Source of the DNA: Perca fluviatilis
Lineage: Eukaryota; Chordata; Actinopteri; Perciformes; Percidae
Direction: 5' to 3'
Assembly (NCBI RefSeq): GCF_010015445.1
Contig: NC_053116.1
Location: 36,849,285 to 36,913,284, forward strand
DNA: 64,000 nt
The translations under genes were made by a program, and so were the position numbers. The stretch's first letter is position 1, and every line of letters starts with the position of its first letter. A model generated the notes under the pieces. It saw only the letters and a program-made list of their open reading frames with translations, did not search any database and was not told where the DNA came from. This document shows positions 23,201-34,605 of the stretch, piece after piece.

Positions 23201-26200
23201 GACCTGCCTAGTTGCAAGATGCAAGATTTTCTTCAAAACTTGCCATTTTCACCATGTAGCTCTGAGGTTCTGGTTGTTGTTTCCCCAAGCGAACAGAGTT
23301 TTTGGAACGGCAAAACAAAGAAAGAGGAAGGTAAGGGACATCCGGTACTATCTGGTAAATGAACCGTCGTCGATCCAGACTAGGTCTGTTCTAACCGGAC
23401 CCTGGAGCGCTTCGTCGGGTAGTCCTGTTGGTTTGGCGCGGTGTGAAAGCGCATTCGAACTCTGGTGCGGACCAAACAACCGATCAACGGTCTGTGGTTG
23501 AACTGCACCACAGTTTTGGACAGAGGCTTGACTGGACACCCTCGAGTGTCCTGCTGTTCTGCAGGCATCATGTGATTATGAAACAAAGAAATAGACGTGG
23601 ATATTACAGAAGACATGGAATGGAATAAATTGTATCCAGAGCATATAGTTAGAAGAAGAATTAAACTTTCTAATAAGTGCATACTGTAGATGGATATATA
23701 TGCACACACACACACACACTCACACTGGAGCTGCCCCCCTTTTTTTGTGCGTTTTGTCTTATTCTTTATTATTTATAATACTAATTTTCTGTCTTTCTGT
23801 TTTTTTAATTATTTTCTATCTCCTAGTTTTGTGATGTGTTCCCCCCTATTTATGCTAAATGTCATTTATTCACTGTATTATAACACAATGCCATACACAG
23901 TCCTATATATGTATCTTTATTTATCTATACTTTATTGTTTTACTGTTTATTTTACTTTTTGTTTACTTTCTATATTTAGCTAAAAGTTTGTTATTGTTAT
24001 TCTTATACTGTATTTTCTATACTGTATTTTTATGCCTCTTTATTTTCTATAAGTGTTTTTGTAAGCTGAAATCTGCTGCTGGAAATCCAATTTCCTTGCG
24101 GGAGTCATCCCAAAAGGATCAATAAAGAGAAGTCTAAGTCTATTCCTCCTTGGCGTTTCTATTGAATATTAATATGGGAGAAAAAAAACAATGCGGTACG
24201 AAAAAGAATGTCATGTTTTTTGCACTTGACACTAAGAAAAGTACTAAAATAAAGGATAATAAAAAGAATATTACAGAAGACAAAAGGCAAGCCTCTTTAG
24301 ATCCCATAACTAACTAACTTACTTTATTATTTTTTTAGCTACACCTACGAGGAAGAAGACGGTGTGTTTGCAGAAATTCAGTTTGTCTTTGATCTGGAAC
24401 TGCCTCGGGAGTTCAAGCCCAGAGTAGGTGATGGAGAGGTGCAGGAGTTCTACCTTCTGCCCATAGATAAGGTTAGTGTGATCTCGGGGGCGACATTGAA
24501 AGCACCAGGATTTATGCTTCGTTTACACGTGGCTATTTTCTTAAACGGACATTTCAACCTCTCCGTTTTCAGAAAAGTGTTTGTTTACATGTACCCGTGT
24601 ATATACAGTACAGGTCAAAAGTTTGGACACACCTTCTCATTCAATGTGTTTCTTTATTTTCATGACTATTTACATTGTAGATTCTCACTGAAGGCATCAA
24701 AACTATGAATGAACACATATGGAATTATGTACTTAACAAAAAAGTGTGAAATAACTGAAAACATGTCTTATATTTTAGATTCTTCAAAGTAGCCACCATT
24801 TGCTTTTTTTGATAACTCTGCAAACCCTTGGTGTTCTCTCAATGAGCTTCATGAGGTAGTCACCTGAAATGGTTTTACCTTCACAGGTGTGCTTTGTCAG
24901 GGTTAATTAGTGGAAGTTTGTCCCTTATTAATAATTAATTAAGTTATGTGTTCATTCATAGTTTTGATGCCTTCAGTAAGAATCTACAATGTAAATATTC
25001 ATGAAAATAAAGAAACACATTGAATGAGAAAGTGTGTCCAAACTTTTGGCCTGTACTGTATATATGCCGTCAATGCAGCAAAGAGCACGCCAGACCTGTA
25101 GGTGGCGGTGTAACGAGAAGCTCAAGCCCACGTTAGCCAATCAGAATCCCGACCATAGCAACAACAGCAACCAATCACGTCCTCTTTCTCTCTCTCGGCT
25201 GCCTAAACCTCCGTTTGTCTCAGTTTACATGCAAACGAAGATTTCCAAAATCTCCAGTTTTTAGAAAGACTCGGTTTCAGAGGCGAATTCTCCGTTTGCG
25301 TGTAAACGAAGGGCACAAACGAAGGGAAATGTCTTCGTTTGTAAAAAATAACCATGTACAGTACAGGCCAAAAGTTTGGACACACCTTCTCATTCAAATG
25401 CGTTTCCTTTTTATTTTCATGACTATTTACATTGTAGATTCTCACTGAAGGCATCAAAACTATGAATGAACACATATGGAATTATGTACTTAACAAAAGT
25501 GTGAAATAACTGAAAACATGTCTTATATTTTAGATTCTTCAAAGTAGCCACCCTTTGCTTTTTTATTAATAAGGGAAAAACTTCCACTAATTAACCCTGA
25601 CAAAGCACACCGGTGAAGGTAATACCATTTCAGGTGAGTCATCTACCATTGAAGCGCATTTAGAGAACACCAAGGGTTTGCAGAGTTATCAAAAGCAAAG
25701 AGGGTGGCTACTTTGAGGAATCTAAAATATAAGACATGTTTTCAGTTATTTCACACTTTTTTGTTAAGTACATAATTCCATATGTGTTCATTCATAGTTT
25801 TGATGCCTTCAGTGAGAATCTACAATGTAAATAGTCATGAAAATAAAGAAACACATTGAATGAGAAGGTGTGTCCAAACTTTTGGCCTGTACTGTACGTG
25901 TAAACAGGGTCTTAGATACCGTGACAATAACAAGAGGGGCATTGTGTTTATCGCTCTGTCTTGGTTTCAGGTGAAAGAACTGCTGGCCACTGAGGACTTC
26001 AAACCCAACTGTGCCATGGTGGTCCTGGACTTCCTCATTAGACACTCCTTTATCGAGCCAGACGCAGGTTCGTGGCTATCCACAAAATGTCCGCAGTTGC
26101 CATCAATAGAGCTCAGCAGTGACCGCCCACTTTTTCAACGGCTCTGGTTTCCAGAAGTGTTTTTCCCCGTTCAGTTGTTCCATTGACGTTTCAAAAATTG

Positions 26201-28831
26201 CTTATACAAAGAGTTTTAAGTCTGGAACCAAGCCAACCAGCTACGAGAGGAATCGTGACCATAGAACATTTGATTCGGCGCCAAAAAAAACAACCATTTT
26301 GAAAATGGTAAAAAAAAAAAAAGGCAAAGGTACAAGACTGCCTAGAGAAACTATCGTAGACTTCAGTGGCAGAAGCTCGATCCAGCCGCTCGCGGTTTTC
26401 GCGGGTACGTTAAACATTTTCCTTGATAACCGCGAGTTGGACCAATCGGAGACGTCGCTGGTACGCTTGGGATTGTGGGTAGTGTAGTATTTCTCCATAA
26501 GATCACAAATTTAACACGTTTTTCTTAAAACAAGGTTGATTTCATACAGACTTCCAGCTTCTACAGGAGCAGAAACTTTCGTTTCACAACCACGTAGCTC
26601 GTGGTCAGTCTACCTGGGATGGTTTAGACATAGGTGTAATTTATGGGGTAGGGGGTTAAAGGTGGCGAGGGGCACGCCGCGGCTCTTTTTCCGCCGCACC
26701 CGCGGCAAAGCGAAAGGAGGCCTGAACGAGTTCGCCGACAACGTGCTGCAGGTCTCTCTGATAAACTTACTGGGTTAAGATGAGCTCTTTTATGGTGAAT
26801 GAAAGGCTTGATCCGACCAAGTAGGTCATCCAATTAAATCGAAGCATCCACGGCAATGCTGCTGCCAGTTCTGCCGTTGTTTACCTTTTTCTTCTTCTTC
26901 TAGTCCGTAGAAAGAGCAACATCAGTAGCCTTTGCTCATTAGCGCCACCTCTGTTCAGGCGACCACCAGCGCGGGTATAAACAAAGGGGGGGTAAGCTTC
27001 GCTTCAGAACTCGAACCTCCTATGGCGCCATTTTGACGCTACAAAGAGATCACCTCCCGTTAGCATCCCATTGACTCCCATTCATTTTGACGTCACTTTG
27101 ACAGCGAATAACTTTACATCTGAAGAGTTTAGACTCTATTTGTCCGTTGTTTATTTCTAAAGAAACACGACGATGTATAAAAGGCTCCATTACCTTGTAC
27201 CTCACGTTATGGCTCCGTAGCAGACGTTTTTGTAAAAATACGCTAACGATTGTGTCATAACCACGAGACTTACTGTCACACAGTAGAGGAATTACCGTAT
27301 AGTACAGGAGAAGCTCACAGGCAGTTTGGACTTCCATTAGCTGTTTAAGTTTAATTACTAATGTTAACTAGCATTTTAGTGATCAGTAATTAGCCTGTGC
27401 CTATGTTATCTCCTTACATATACCTACGCTCTCCGTCTCTGTAAGATTGGGAATGATTGAGATTTCTCTCGGCACAGCTACCAGAAGACTTCACACTTTC
27501 AGACAGGTTGCTCACGTCACATCTACGTCGTCTCTTTCAGTTGCATTGACATATATATAATGGACCAATAGATCCCGTTGCTCTGGACGGAGACCAGTGA
27601 AGGATATTAGAGGCACTTTTCCAGTGATGGCCAGCTTTACTGAGCAGCCTCCAACTGAGAGAATGTGACGTGAGCAACCTGTCTGAAAGTGTGAAGTCTT
27701 CTGGTAGCTGTGCCGAGAGAAATCTCAATCATTCCCAATCTTACAGAGACGGAGAGCGTAGGTATATGTAAGGAGATAACATAGGCACAGGCTAATTACT
27801 GATCACTAACATGCTAGTTAACATTAGCAATTAAACCTAAACAGCTAATAGAAGTCGAAACTGCCTGCAAGCTTCTCCTGTACTATACGGTAATTCCTCT
27901 ACTGTGTGACAGTAAGTCTCGTGGTTATGACCCAATCGTTAGCCTATTGTTATAAAAGCATCTGCTACGGAGCCATAACGTGAGGTACAAGGTAATGGAG
28001 CCTTTTATACATTGTCGTGTTTCTTTAGAACTAAACAATGGACAAATAGAGTCTTTAAAAGCTTCAGATGTAAAGTTATTCGCAGTCAAGTGACGTAAAA
28101 AAAAAAATGGTGGTCAGTGGGATGCTAACAGGAGGTGATACCTTTGTAGCAACAAAATGGCGCCATCGGAGGTTCGAGTTCTGAAGCGAAGCTTACCACC
28201 TTGGTCAGTTGGAGGCTGCTCAGTAACGCTCAGCGCTCACCGGAAAAGTGACTTCTAATATCCTTCACTGGTCTCCGTCCAGAGACACGGGGTCTGTTGG
28301 TCCATTATATATACTGTCTATGGTATAAACAGTTACGGCGATTTCATGACGTCACATATGCGCGCGCCAGCGGGGCTGCGGTTACTGTAAAACATGCTTT
28401 ACAATCCCTCCAATAAGCAGAACTGGTCTTTTTTTTTTTTTTAAGTTTTTGTCACACTTTTGAGTGTTTTTAAAAAAAAAAAAAATCTTTTTAAGTTTTT
28501 GTCTCTTTTTGCGACGTATGTCGCCATTTGAAGTTTTTTTTTCTGAGGTTTTTGTTGCTTCTTTCAACGTTTTTGTCGCTTTTTTCGAGTTACACCCAAA
28601 GTTACACCCTTGGATTTAGACATCATGGCTGATGATCTAAATCCTCATGGAGACAATCAATGGGATTTTTACTTCCAGAACCACACTGTTGAGCTCTATT
28701 ATAAAATCAGTTGACAACTTCAGATCTTTTATATTTTTTTATTTTTTAAGTCTTATGTTGATCGTATACTTTTCATTTCAGAACCATGCTATCAGGAATT
28801 TGTGGCAGGACTCCATCAGACATTAGAGTGA
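17291..28831 (+). CDS. Nudix hydrolase, DUF4743 / TPK-like group (one exon damaged)
   Basis: Coding exons: 17291-17360, 17473-~17558 (broken), 19696-19759, 19848-19978, 22485-22603, 24339-24471, 25971-26067, 28782-28831 (TGA). The N-terminus is MANSAWSEKILQLLRRM. The segment from 19696 on joins without a break (about 196 codons), with RYGVHINGYT, PGLLDNVAAGGLAAG, KECQEEA and EFYLLPIDKVKELL, which I recognise from the DUF4743 Nudix proteins related to plant NUDT20/24. These hydrolyse nucleoside or thiamine diphosphate derivatives; the substrate here is unknown. The Nudix box (G-x5-G-x7-KECQEEA) has Gly where the consensus has the first Glu and Lys for Arg, but keeps the EE pair. Exon 2 (EINEAQVGWIPPHVAS) runs into the homopolymer block at 17558-17740, and about 40 codons before KYSVMSKF are missing. 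Five introns hold MITEs, SINEs and palindromes. A sequencing defect is likelier than a true pseudogene, since all other splice sites and frames are intact. Confidence 0.88.
17558..17740. other. G/A homopolymer block, probable assembly artefact
   Basis: Successive runs of G, then A, then G-rich, then A, ending in a C run. Such stacked homopolymers are unlike the flanks. The left edge falls inside Nudix exon 2 where the protein should continue, so real sequence was probably replaced here. Confidence 0.75.
17905..18416. mobile_element. hAT-type element with perfect 8-bp duplication
   Basis: Starts CACAAGTGTCAAACTCGAGG and ends GAGTTTGACGCCCCTG. TACTAAGG is directly repeated at 17897-17904 and 18417-18424. 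The GTCAAACTC terminus is common to many vertebrate hAT remnants. No coding capacity. In a Nudix intron. Confidence 0.8.
18740..18885 (+). mobile_element. tRNA-derived SINE, 5'-truncated
   Basis: B-box-like GGGTTCGAATCCGACCTG followed by the same AAATAAAGGGAAAAAAGCCCC tail type as the SINE at 11374-11540. The A-box half is missing. Confidence 0.6.
19080..19390 (-). mobile_element. tRNA-derived SINE, minus strand
   Basis: Read on the minus strand, GGCAGCGGTGGCCTAAAGGT is followed by a B-box-like GTCGGTTCAATCCCC, then a body containing the complement of GGGCCTTGCTCAAGGGCACC, a block common in fish SINEs (from memory). Confidence 0.6.
19458..19625 (+). mobile_element. tRNA-derived SINE, plus strand
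   Basis: GGGGTGGCAGAAGCTCAGTT carries an A-box-like start and GCTGGTTCAAGTCCCAG a B box, followed by a body ending near AATAAACAGTATAC. It lies 70 bp before Nudix exon 3 (19696). Confidence 0.6.
21430..22183. mobile_element. TTAA-flanked element with internal 46-bp array
   Basis: TTAA at 21426-21429 and 22184-22187; ends AGGTCCCATGGCATGA / TGTCATGGGACCT. About six 46-bp units (AGAGACTTCAGATACAGTAT...) lie at 21880-22150. Related copies: 28897-29252 (one end) and 54771-55460 (other end plus array, opposite strand). Confidence 0.8.
22634..23330. repeat. Dispersed repeat family B, copy 2
   Basis: Begins with TTAGCCTCGCATTGCCAG and an imperfect CTCCACAGCGCTGTGGAG hairpin, then shares long blocks with 7760-8750 but without the nested insert. 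In the Nudix intron just after the exon holding the Nudix box. Confidence 0.6.
23690..24140 (+). mobile_element. LINE 3' end fragment
   Basis: T-rich sequence ending GCTGCTGGAAATCCAATTTC, then CCTTGCGGGAGTCATCCCAA and AAGGATCAATAAAG, the usual 3' terminus of a fish non-LTR element family (recognition from memory). No reverse-transcriptase motif survives. Confidence 0.5.
24606..25058. mobile_element. Palindromic Tc1-type MITE, copy 4 (internally deleted)
   Basis: TA-flanked CAGTACAGGTC ... GGCCTGTACTG. The right arm is shortened (452 bp in all), and the unique centre is in the opposite orientation to that of copies 1-3. In the Nudix intron before exon 25971-26067. Confidence 0.85.
25359..25894. 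mobile_element. Palindromic Tc1-type MITE, copy 5
   Basis: TA-flanked and full length, 300 bp from copy 4 in the same intron and 76 bp before the next Nudix exon. Confidence 0.85.
26990..28200. repeat. ~1.2-kb imperfect palindrome
   Basis: The left arm begins TAAGCTTCGCTTCAGAACTC, and the right arm ends in its complement near 28150-28195. Internal matched blocks include GAAACACGACGATGTATAAA/complement, TAATTCCTCTACTGTGTGAC/complement and CTCTCCGTCTCTGTAAGATT/complement. The centre is near 27.6 kb. No terminal duplication was identified. In the last Nudix intron. Confidence 0.75.
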
Positions 28832-29252
28832 AGCTGAGGAGTGGGCCACCTGGCAGAGGTTTACATTCATCAAATCTTAGCCTTGCAGCAGTCAACCTAT
28901 ATGTTGTGGTGGGTGGAGGGGGGTGGAGGGGGTGGCCTTGACCAACTGCCATGCTTCGCTTGTTTGAAAGCCATGATGTCTCTCTCTCTTTCTCTCATGG
29001 GTGGGCCAAATTCTCTGGGCGGGCAAAGCAGAGAAAGGGGAGGTAACCTTGCTCCTTATGACCTCATAAGGAGAAGATTCCTGATTGGCCCATCTGAGCT
29101 TTCATTTTCTCAAAGGCAGAGCAGGATACCCAGGGCTCGGTTTACACCTATCACCATTTCTAGCCACTGGGGGACAATAGGCAGGCTGGGGGAACGCATA
29201 TTAATGTTAAAAAACCTCATAAAGTGAAATTTTCATGCCATGGGACCTTTAA
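28832..29252. mobile_element. Nudix 3' flank with one-ended TTAA element
   Basis: From about 28897 the sequence matches 21430-22183 in inverse order and ends in CATGCCATGGGACCT followed by TTTAAA at about 29250. The other end and the 46-bp array are absent. Confidence 0.55.
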
Positions 29253-29884
29253 ACCAATCACAGTCGTCTTGGACGGCTAGACACAGCGACGGTGGCTCTG
29301 GGGCATAGTTACTATATTATATCTGCTTTTTGTTTCATGTTCGCTTGTAGGAGCCGTGTCTTCTTTGAAGACCCAACATTTCCTGATTTTGCTTCTTCAT
29401 AGTAAAAGCTTTTAAATAATGGGGGACTTTTATTGTGAAGAATTAACAAGGAATGCCGCTGCTATGACATTGTGAAACGAAGGGTTACACGCCTGTAGAA
29501 GATAAGTCTGTATTAAATCAATCTTGGTTTTAAGAAAAAACATGTTTTATATGTGATGTCCATAGATATGTGTGATGTCATGAAGAAATGCTTTACTACC
29601 CATAATTCTAAGCGTAACAGTGACGTCTTTGATTGGTGGAGCTCCCTGTCACCATGGGAATGTTAACTGAACCTGCAAACGGCGATCAAGCTGCTTCCAT
29701 TAAAGTCTGATAGTTTCTGTACAGTCTTCACAGTACCTTTGCATTTTATTTTCAATGTTTTTTGTTTTGTTGTTGCGCCGAATCAGTTTTATTGTCACGA
29801 TTCATCTTTTGGTTTGAAATATTTGGGCTTCAATTTTGTACAGTGGGAGGAATTGCACGGTTGGGATCTTTACTAGAATTAAAA

Positions 29885-29890
29885 AATAAA
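29885..29890 (+). terminator. Candidate poly(A) signal for the Nudix gene
   Basis: AATAAA about 1.05 kb after the stop codon. It is the first canonical hexamer in a stretch free of obvious repeats. Unconfirmed. Confidence 0.3.
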
Positions 29891-29899
29891 GTTCAGTAG

Positions 29900-31641
29900 G
29901 TTTGAACAAAGTTTGGCTACACAGAATGATTTTGTGATCCACCTGTGAGTGGTGGACAAAAGTGTGATTTATGATTTTAAAAAAACAACTGAAATGGTGT
30001 TTAGAGACAAAGCATGGGAGCAGTGAAGCAGACTTTGGTCGTTCTGTTACAATTTATTTCCTTTTTGAATACATTAAAAAGACAACTGGAGGAATAGGAT
30101 ACATTTGTATACAAAAAAAATATTCCTCTTACATATAACCAATCCTTTAGGAGTTGCTTGCATTTTCATAATTTGACATTTTTTTCAAAGTGTGTATACC
30201 ACACTGACCTTTTGTTTTAAGCTGTGTGCAAATAATACAACATAAGCCAGTAGAATATCACGTAGTTAAAATAACATACAACAGAATACAAAGCAGAAAA
30301 AGAGAAGTTGCTCTGGCATACAGGTACACCATACATTTTCAAATAAAAGCTGGTATTTAAATAACGGGAGTGTCCAGTAACGGCTGAACAACTAAATATG
30401 GCTGGGTTAAACACGCACCACCATACTATTATGTCTTAAACGCTAAAATTCAGTATAATGTACAGCACTCATTCAATTCTTTTTTTTATTTATAGTGTCA
30501 AATAATAACAGACGTTATCTCAGGATACTTTAAAGATAGAGTAGGTCAAGACCACACTATAATTTACAGAGACTCAACAATTCTCCCAAGAGAAATTGCG
30601 CTTTTTTTTTTTTTTAAATTGCCGTTTAGTTACGGTCACTATAGGTTCGCATATCCGTCTCTATCTCCACAGGGCTGTGTAAGAAGGTCTGGCTACACCA
30701 CAGATGCATTCTGGGATAGGAGGGGGGGAAAAAAAACACTCTGGGTTGTTTACATTTCTTTAAACCAATCACAATCGTCTTGGGTGGCGCTAAGCTCTGG
30801 ACGCAGCGAAGGAACTTGTTTTGGTGGAACATTTGCACCTCGCAGAAGTAAACGCCACGTCCAATATTAAATGAACTGTTGATACGATACAGTAACGTGA
30901 GATATTTAGAGCGGAAGGTGACACTTCCTGCACATTTTTCAAATTAAAAGCCTGCTGGTAACAAGAGGATATCCTGTGACCTGCTGGGAGGTTTTAAATG
31001 TAAATTTGTGCATAAAGTGTTGCGTTTCATTGATGGTAGCTTAGCAGCGATTTAAAAAAAAAAAATTGAAGTAACTGAAAAGAATTAGTAACTGAAAACA
31101 GTATTTGTGTTTTGTTTAGTGAATCTGGAAATAGTGCTGTAGAAATGTACATTATACTGAATTTATCGAGACAACAGGGAAACATGTTTGCATTAACAGA
31201 AAACAGAGGAGGGAGGCTGCTTACTAAAACATAATAAAAAAAAACATTAGAAATAAAGGCTTGTCTTCAATATTACTTTTTTTTCTGGTTCTCTCTGTAG
31301 TTGAGGCAGATTAAGGCCCCATTATTATTTTGCAGTTACGGTCTAGAGAATAATACAATTTTGGTCACCCTTTAATACCCAACTGTATACAGTGTGTTTG
31401 ACAACTCAATCACATACAGGTTTCTGACATGAAAGCCAAGTTAAGCTTAACTTAAATCTTAATTTGTTAAGTGTTGCATCTATTATCAAGCTTGCATAAA
31501 AACACCCACCTAAGTTGGTCTCATTACCGTCACGTATTTACGCTCAAATGCTAATAATCAAACTCAGCTTTTTTTTTTTTAAATGAATGGTAAAGTTGTA
31601 TCAGGTTCGTAAAACAGAAACACAAGACCATATAAAGTTAG
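29900..31641. other. Gene-free AT-rich stretch
   Basis: Apart from a dispersed repeat B fragment at 30635-30905, I see no gene or recognisable element. A reverse-strand AATAAA near 30050 could end a very long rhoa transcript, which is speculation. Confidence 0.4.
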
Positions 31642-32706
31642 CAGGGATGCACCGAATCCAGGATTTGGCTGAATATTTGGGATTTTTGACGGGGTTCGGT
31701 TTCCGCCGAACTTTAGAATCTTTTTTCCACCGAACCGAACCCTACGCTCGCACTACACGCGCTACGCTGGACAACGTAGCGACGGCACCGCTGATTACGG
31801 GAAGGTGTTTACGTAGGTGGAGCGTTCAATGCAGCAGGCTGAGAAAGTGGACATGGAACTGGTGAGCAGTAGGCTGTGAGAAAGTGGACATGGATCTGGT
31901 GAGCAGTAGGCTGTGAGAAAGTGGACATGGATCTGGTGAGCAGTAGGCTGTGAGAAAGTGGACATGGATCTGGTAAGCAGTAGGCTGTGAGAAAGTGGAC
32001 ATGGAACTGGTGAGCAGCAGGCTGTGAGGAAGTGGACATGGATCTGGTGAGCAGTAGGCTGTGAGGAAGTGGACATGGATCTGGTGAGCAGTAGGCTGTG
32101 AGGAAGTGGACATGGATCTGGTGAGCAGTAGGCTGTGAGGAAGTGGACATGGATCTGGTGAGCAGAACAAGTTGTTGTTTGGCAGTACTTTCTGTCAAAA
32201 GAAGGCTGTTCAAGTCCAGCTACATGTTCAATCTGTTCAACGCTGGCTATAAAAGGCTAATATTTTGGATATTGGTTAAGTCACCAAACATATTCTAATT
32301 TAAAAACAATTTTCTTTGCATTGTTGCACTTTTATTGAAAGGTTTTGGTTTGTACTTGGGGGTAGCCTACTTTATGGATTATAAATCTAAAAGACTAATA
32401 TTTTGGATACTGATTGGATCTTGAGATAGGTTAAACATAGGCCTATGGTAATTGTCAAAATAGTTTTTCCCACTTGTCTTCCTGGCATAATGTTGCCCAT
32501 TCTCTCTTTTTTTTTTTTACGGTTAAAATAAAATAAATGAAAAATACACTGTTGTGGACGTTGTTTACTTCATGAATGTGTTGACTGTGTTAATGGACTG
32601 AGGATGGGAGGAGGATTCGGTATTCGGTTTCAGATTCAGCAGAATCTTAACCAGTGGATTCGGTATTTGGTCGAAACCCCAAAAATCTGGATTTGGTGCA
32701 TCCCTA
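31642..32706. mobile_element. hAT-type element with perfect 8-bp duplication and 37-bp array
   Basis: Ends CAGGGATGCACCGAATCCAG / TTTGGTGCATCCCTA, with AAAGTTAG directly repeated at 31634-31641 and 32707-32714. It contains about nine 37-bp units at 31829-32165. No transposase ORF; the repeat-derived ORFs are not genes. Confidence 0.88.
31829..32165. repeat. 37-bp minisatellite, about 9 copies
   Basis: Unit GAGAAAGTGGACATGGATCT + GGTGAGCAGTAGGCTGT with single-base variants (GAGGAAG, GGAACTGG). It is inside the hAT element. Confidence 0.9.
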
Positions 32707-32836
32707 AAAGTTAGGTTGGTCTGCGGGGAATTAAGAAGAAGTAGTCACACTTAGTTAGGCATACATCTGGGGTACACTGACACTGACAGATCTTGTCTGG
32801 GTCCTGTACTACGGAGCAGAGTTTGGGGTTAGCAAG

Positions 32837-33080
32837 TAGGGGTGTGCAAAAAAATTGATTCACATTCCTATCGCGATTCAAGCTCTACCGATTCAAAATC
32901 AATACATTCATTTTATTTAATTTTTTAATTGCATGTCTACTGCAATCAAATGGGAACAGTAACTACATTTACATACTGTGAATTGTTGTTTTTAAATCAA
33001 AAATCGACTTTGAATCGAATCTTGAGCCTAAAAATCGATATTGGATCAAAGCGTGATATTTTCTGAATGGTGCACCCCCA
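32837..33080. mobile_element. Short hAT-type MITE with perfect 8-bp duplication
   Basis: TAGGGGTGTGCAAAAAAATT ... GGTGCACCCCCA, flanked by TTAGCAAG at 32829-32836 and 33081-33088. The interior is full of ATCGATTC-type words. Confidence 0.8.
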
Positions 33081-33322
33081 TTAGCAAGGTAACGGGTCCT
33101 GTACTACGGAGCAGTGTTTGGGGGGTAGCGACGCTGGTTCCCTTTTTACCAGGATAAATCACCGTGGAACAGATAACCTGCTCCGGAGCGGGTTACTTTT
33201 CGAGAAAACCCAGAAAAAAAAGCACGGCCTATTGACCAATCAATTCTCTTAGAAAATGGCATAACTATTCATAGAAGATCCCGAGATCGTAAGAGGGCAG
33301 AGAGATATACTGCACACATTAT

Positions 33323-33705
33323 GAGGGCTGCACGATGAGAGGGAAATATGCGATAAAGTTGTTGAATAATACGTTAACGATATTACTTGCGATAAAAAGA
33401 TATCAGAGTGTACTCGGTTCTGCATTTCTGCTGCTTTCAGTATTCTGCAAATTGCTTGTTGAATTTAAAACAAATAAAAAGGAAATCATTTCTGACATTC
33501 TTTTATTGAACAAATTGAACATTGAATTGAATATTAAAGGCGCCACTAAAAAAAAGAGACTGACATTTTAAACTGCAGTTTTCTGCTGATATTTGCTTTC
33601 AACTAACACAAAAAAAAATCTCTGAGTATCTTTCGCAATGAGTTTATTGCGCCATTTGATATTGCGATGACGATAAAAAAAAAAACGATATATTGTGCAG
33701 CCCTA
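33323..33705. mobile_element. hAT-type MITE
   Basis: AGGGCTGCACGAT ... TTGTGCAGCCCTA termini with flanks CACATTAT and CACGTTAT (7 of 8). The same family end is present at 1231-1241. Confidence 0.7.
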
Positions 33706-33936
33706 CACGTTATATGTTACTATTTATAAAATATGTAGATTCTGGTCGGAGGGACTGACCTATTTGTGTCAGCTTTTTGAGCTGAATGAGCTAAATGAGG
33801 GACAGCCGGCTGAACTTCCGGCGGCACGTGAACGATCCCGGAAGTGGGACGTCCTGTATATAGACCAACACGGAGTTAACTGTCCTTCCTGCCTTTGGCA
33901 GCTGACGCTGTGTTGCTTTTCGCCTGGAGTACTGTA

Positions 33937-34605
33937 CAGTGCTGCTCATGAGTTTATGAACCCATGCTAAAGTTGACTAAAAGGAGGAATAAAGAAATCA
34001 TCTTTTGGTAATTGATCTTAATGCCTTAATTGAAAAAAAATGAGGAAAAATCCAACCTTTAAGAACACCAATTTTCTTTGTGAATGAATAATGTATCGTA
34101 AATAAATAAATGTTCTTCCTTAAAATACAGGGGGCATAAGTCAGTCCACCCCTATGTTAAATTCCCATAGAGGCAGGCAGACTTTTATTTTGAAAGGCCA
34201 GTTATTTCATGGATCCAGATACTATGCATCCTGATAAAGTTCCCTTGGCCTTTGGAATTAAAATAGCCTCCCACCCCCCCACATCATCACATACCTAGAG
34301 ATAGGCATGGGGTACTTTCCATAAAATAATCTCTCAATGCAAATCAAACCAGCTATTAGGCTAACTGAAATAAAACCATGCCAATCTCTAGGTGTATACT
34401 TATGCCTCCTGTATTTTAAAAGGAAGAACATTTATTTATTTACGATACATTATTCATTCACAAAGAAAATTGGTGTCCTTAAAGGTTGGATTTTTCCTCA
34501 TTTTTTCAATTAAGGCATTAAGATCAATTTCCAAAAGATGATTTTTTTTTTATTCCTCTTTTTAGTCAACTTTAGCATGGGTTCCTATACTCATGAGCAG
34601 CACTG
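33937..34605. mobile_element. Palindromic Tc1-like MITE, second family
   Basis: CAGTGCTGCTCATGAGTTTA at the left and TATACTCATGAGCAGCACTG at the right, with arms inverted over more than 250 bp (for example AGGAAGAACATTTATTTATT and its complement). TA flanks the left end only. Confidence 0.75.

Noticed and set aside
31795..32213. Reading frames with repeating HVHFLTAYCSPDPCP
   Set aside because: The 37-bp minisatellite gives the same peptide in all three frames; it is inside a hAT remnant.
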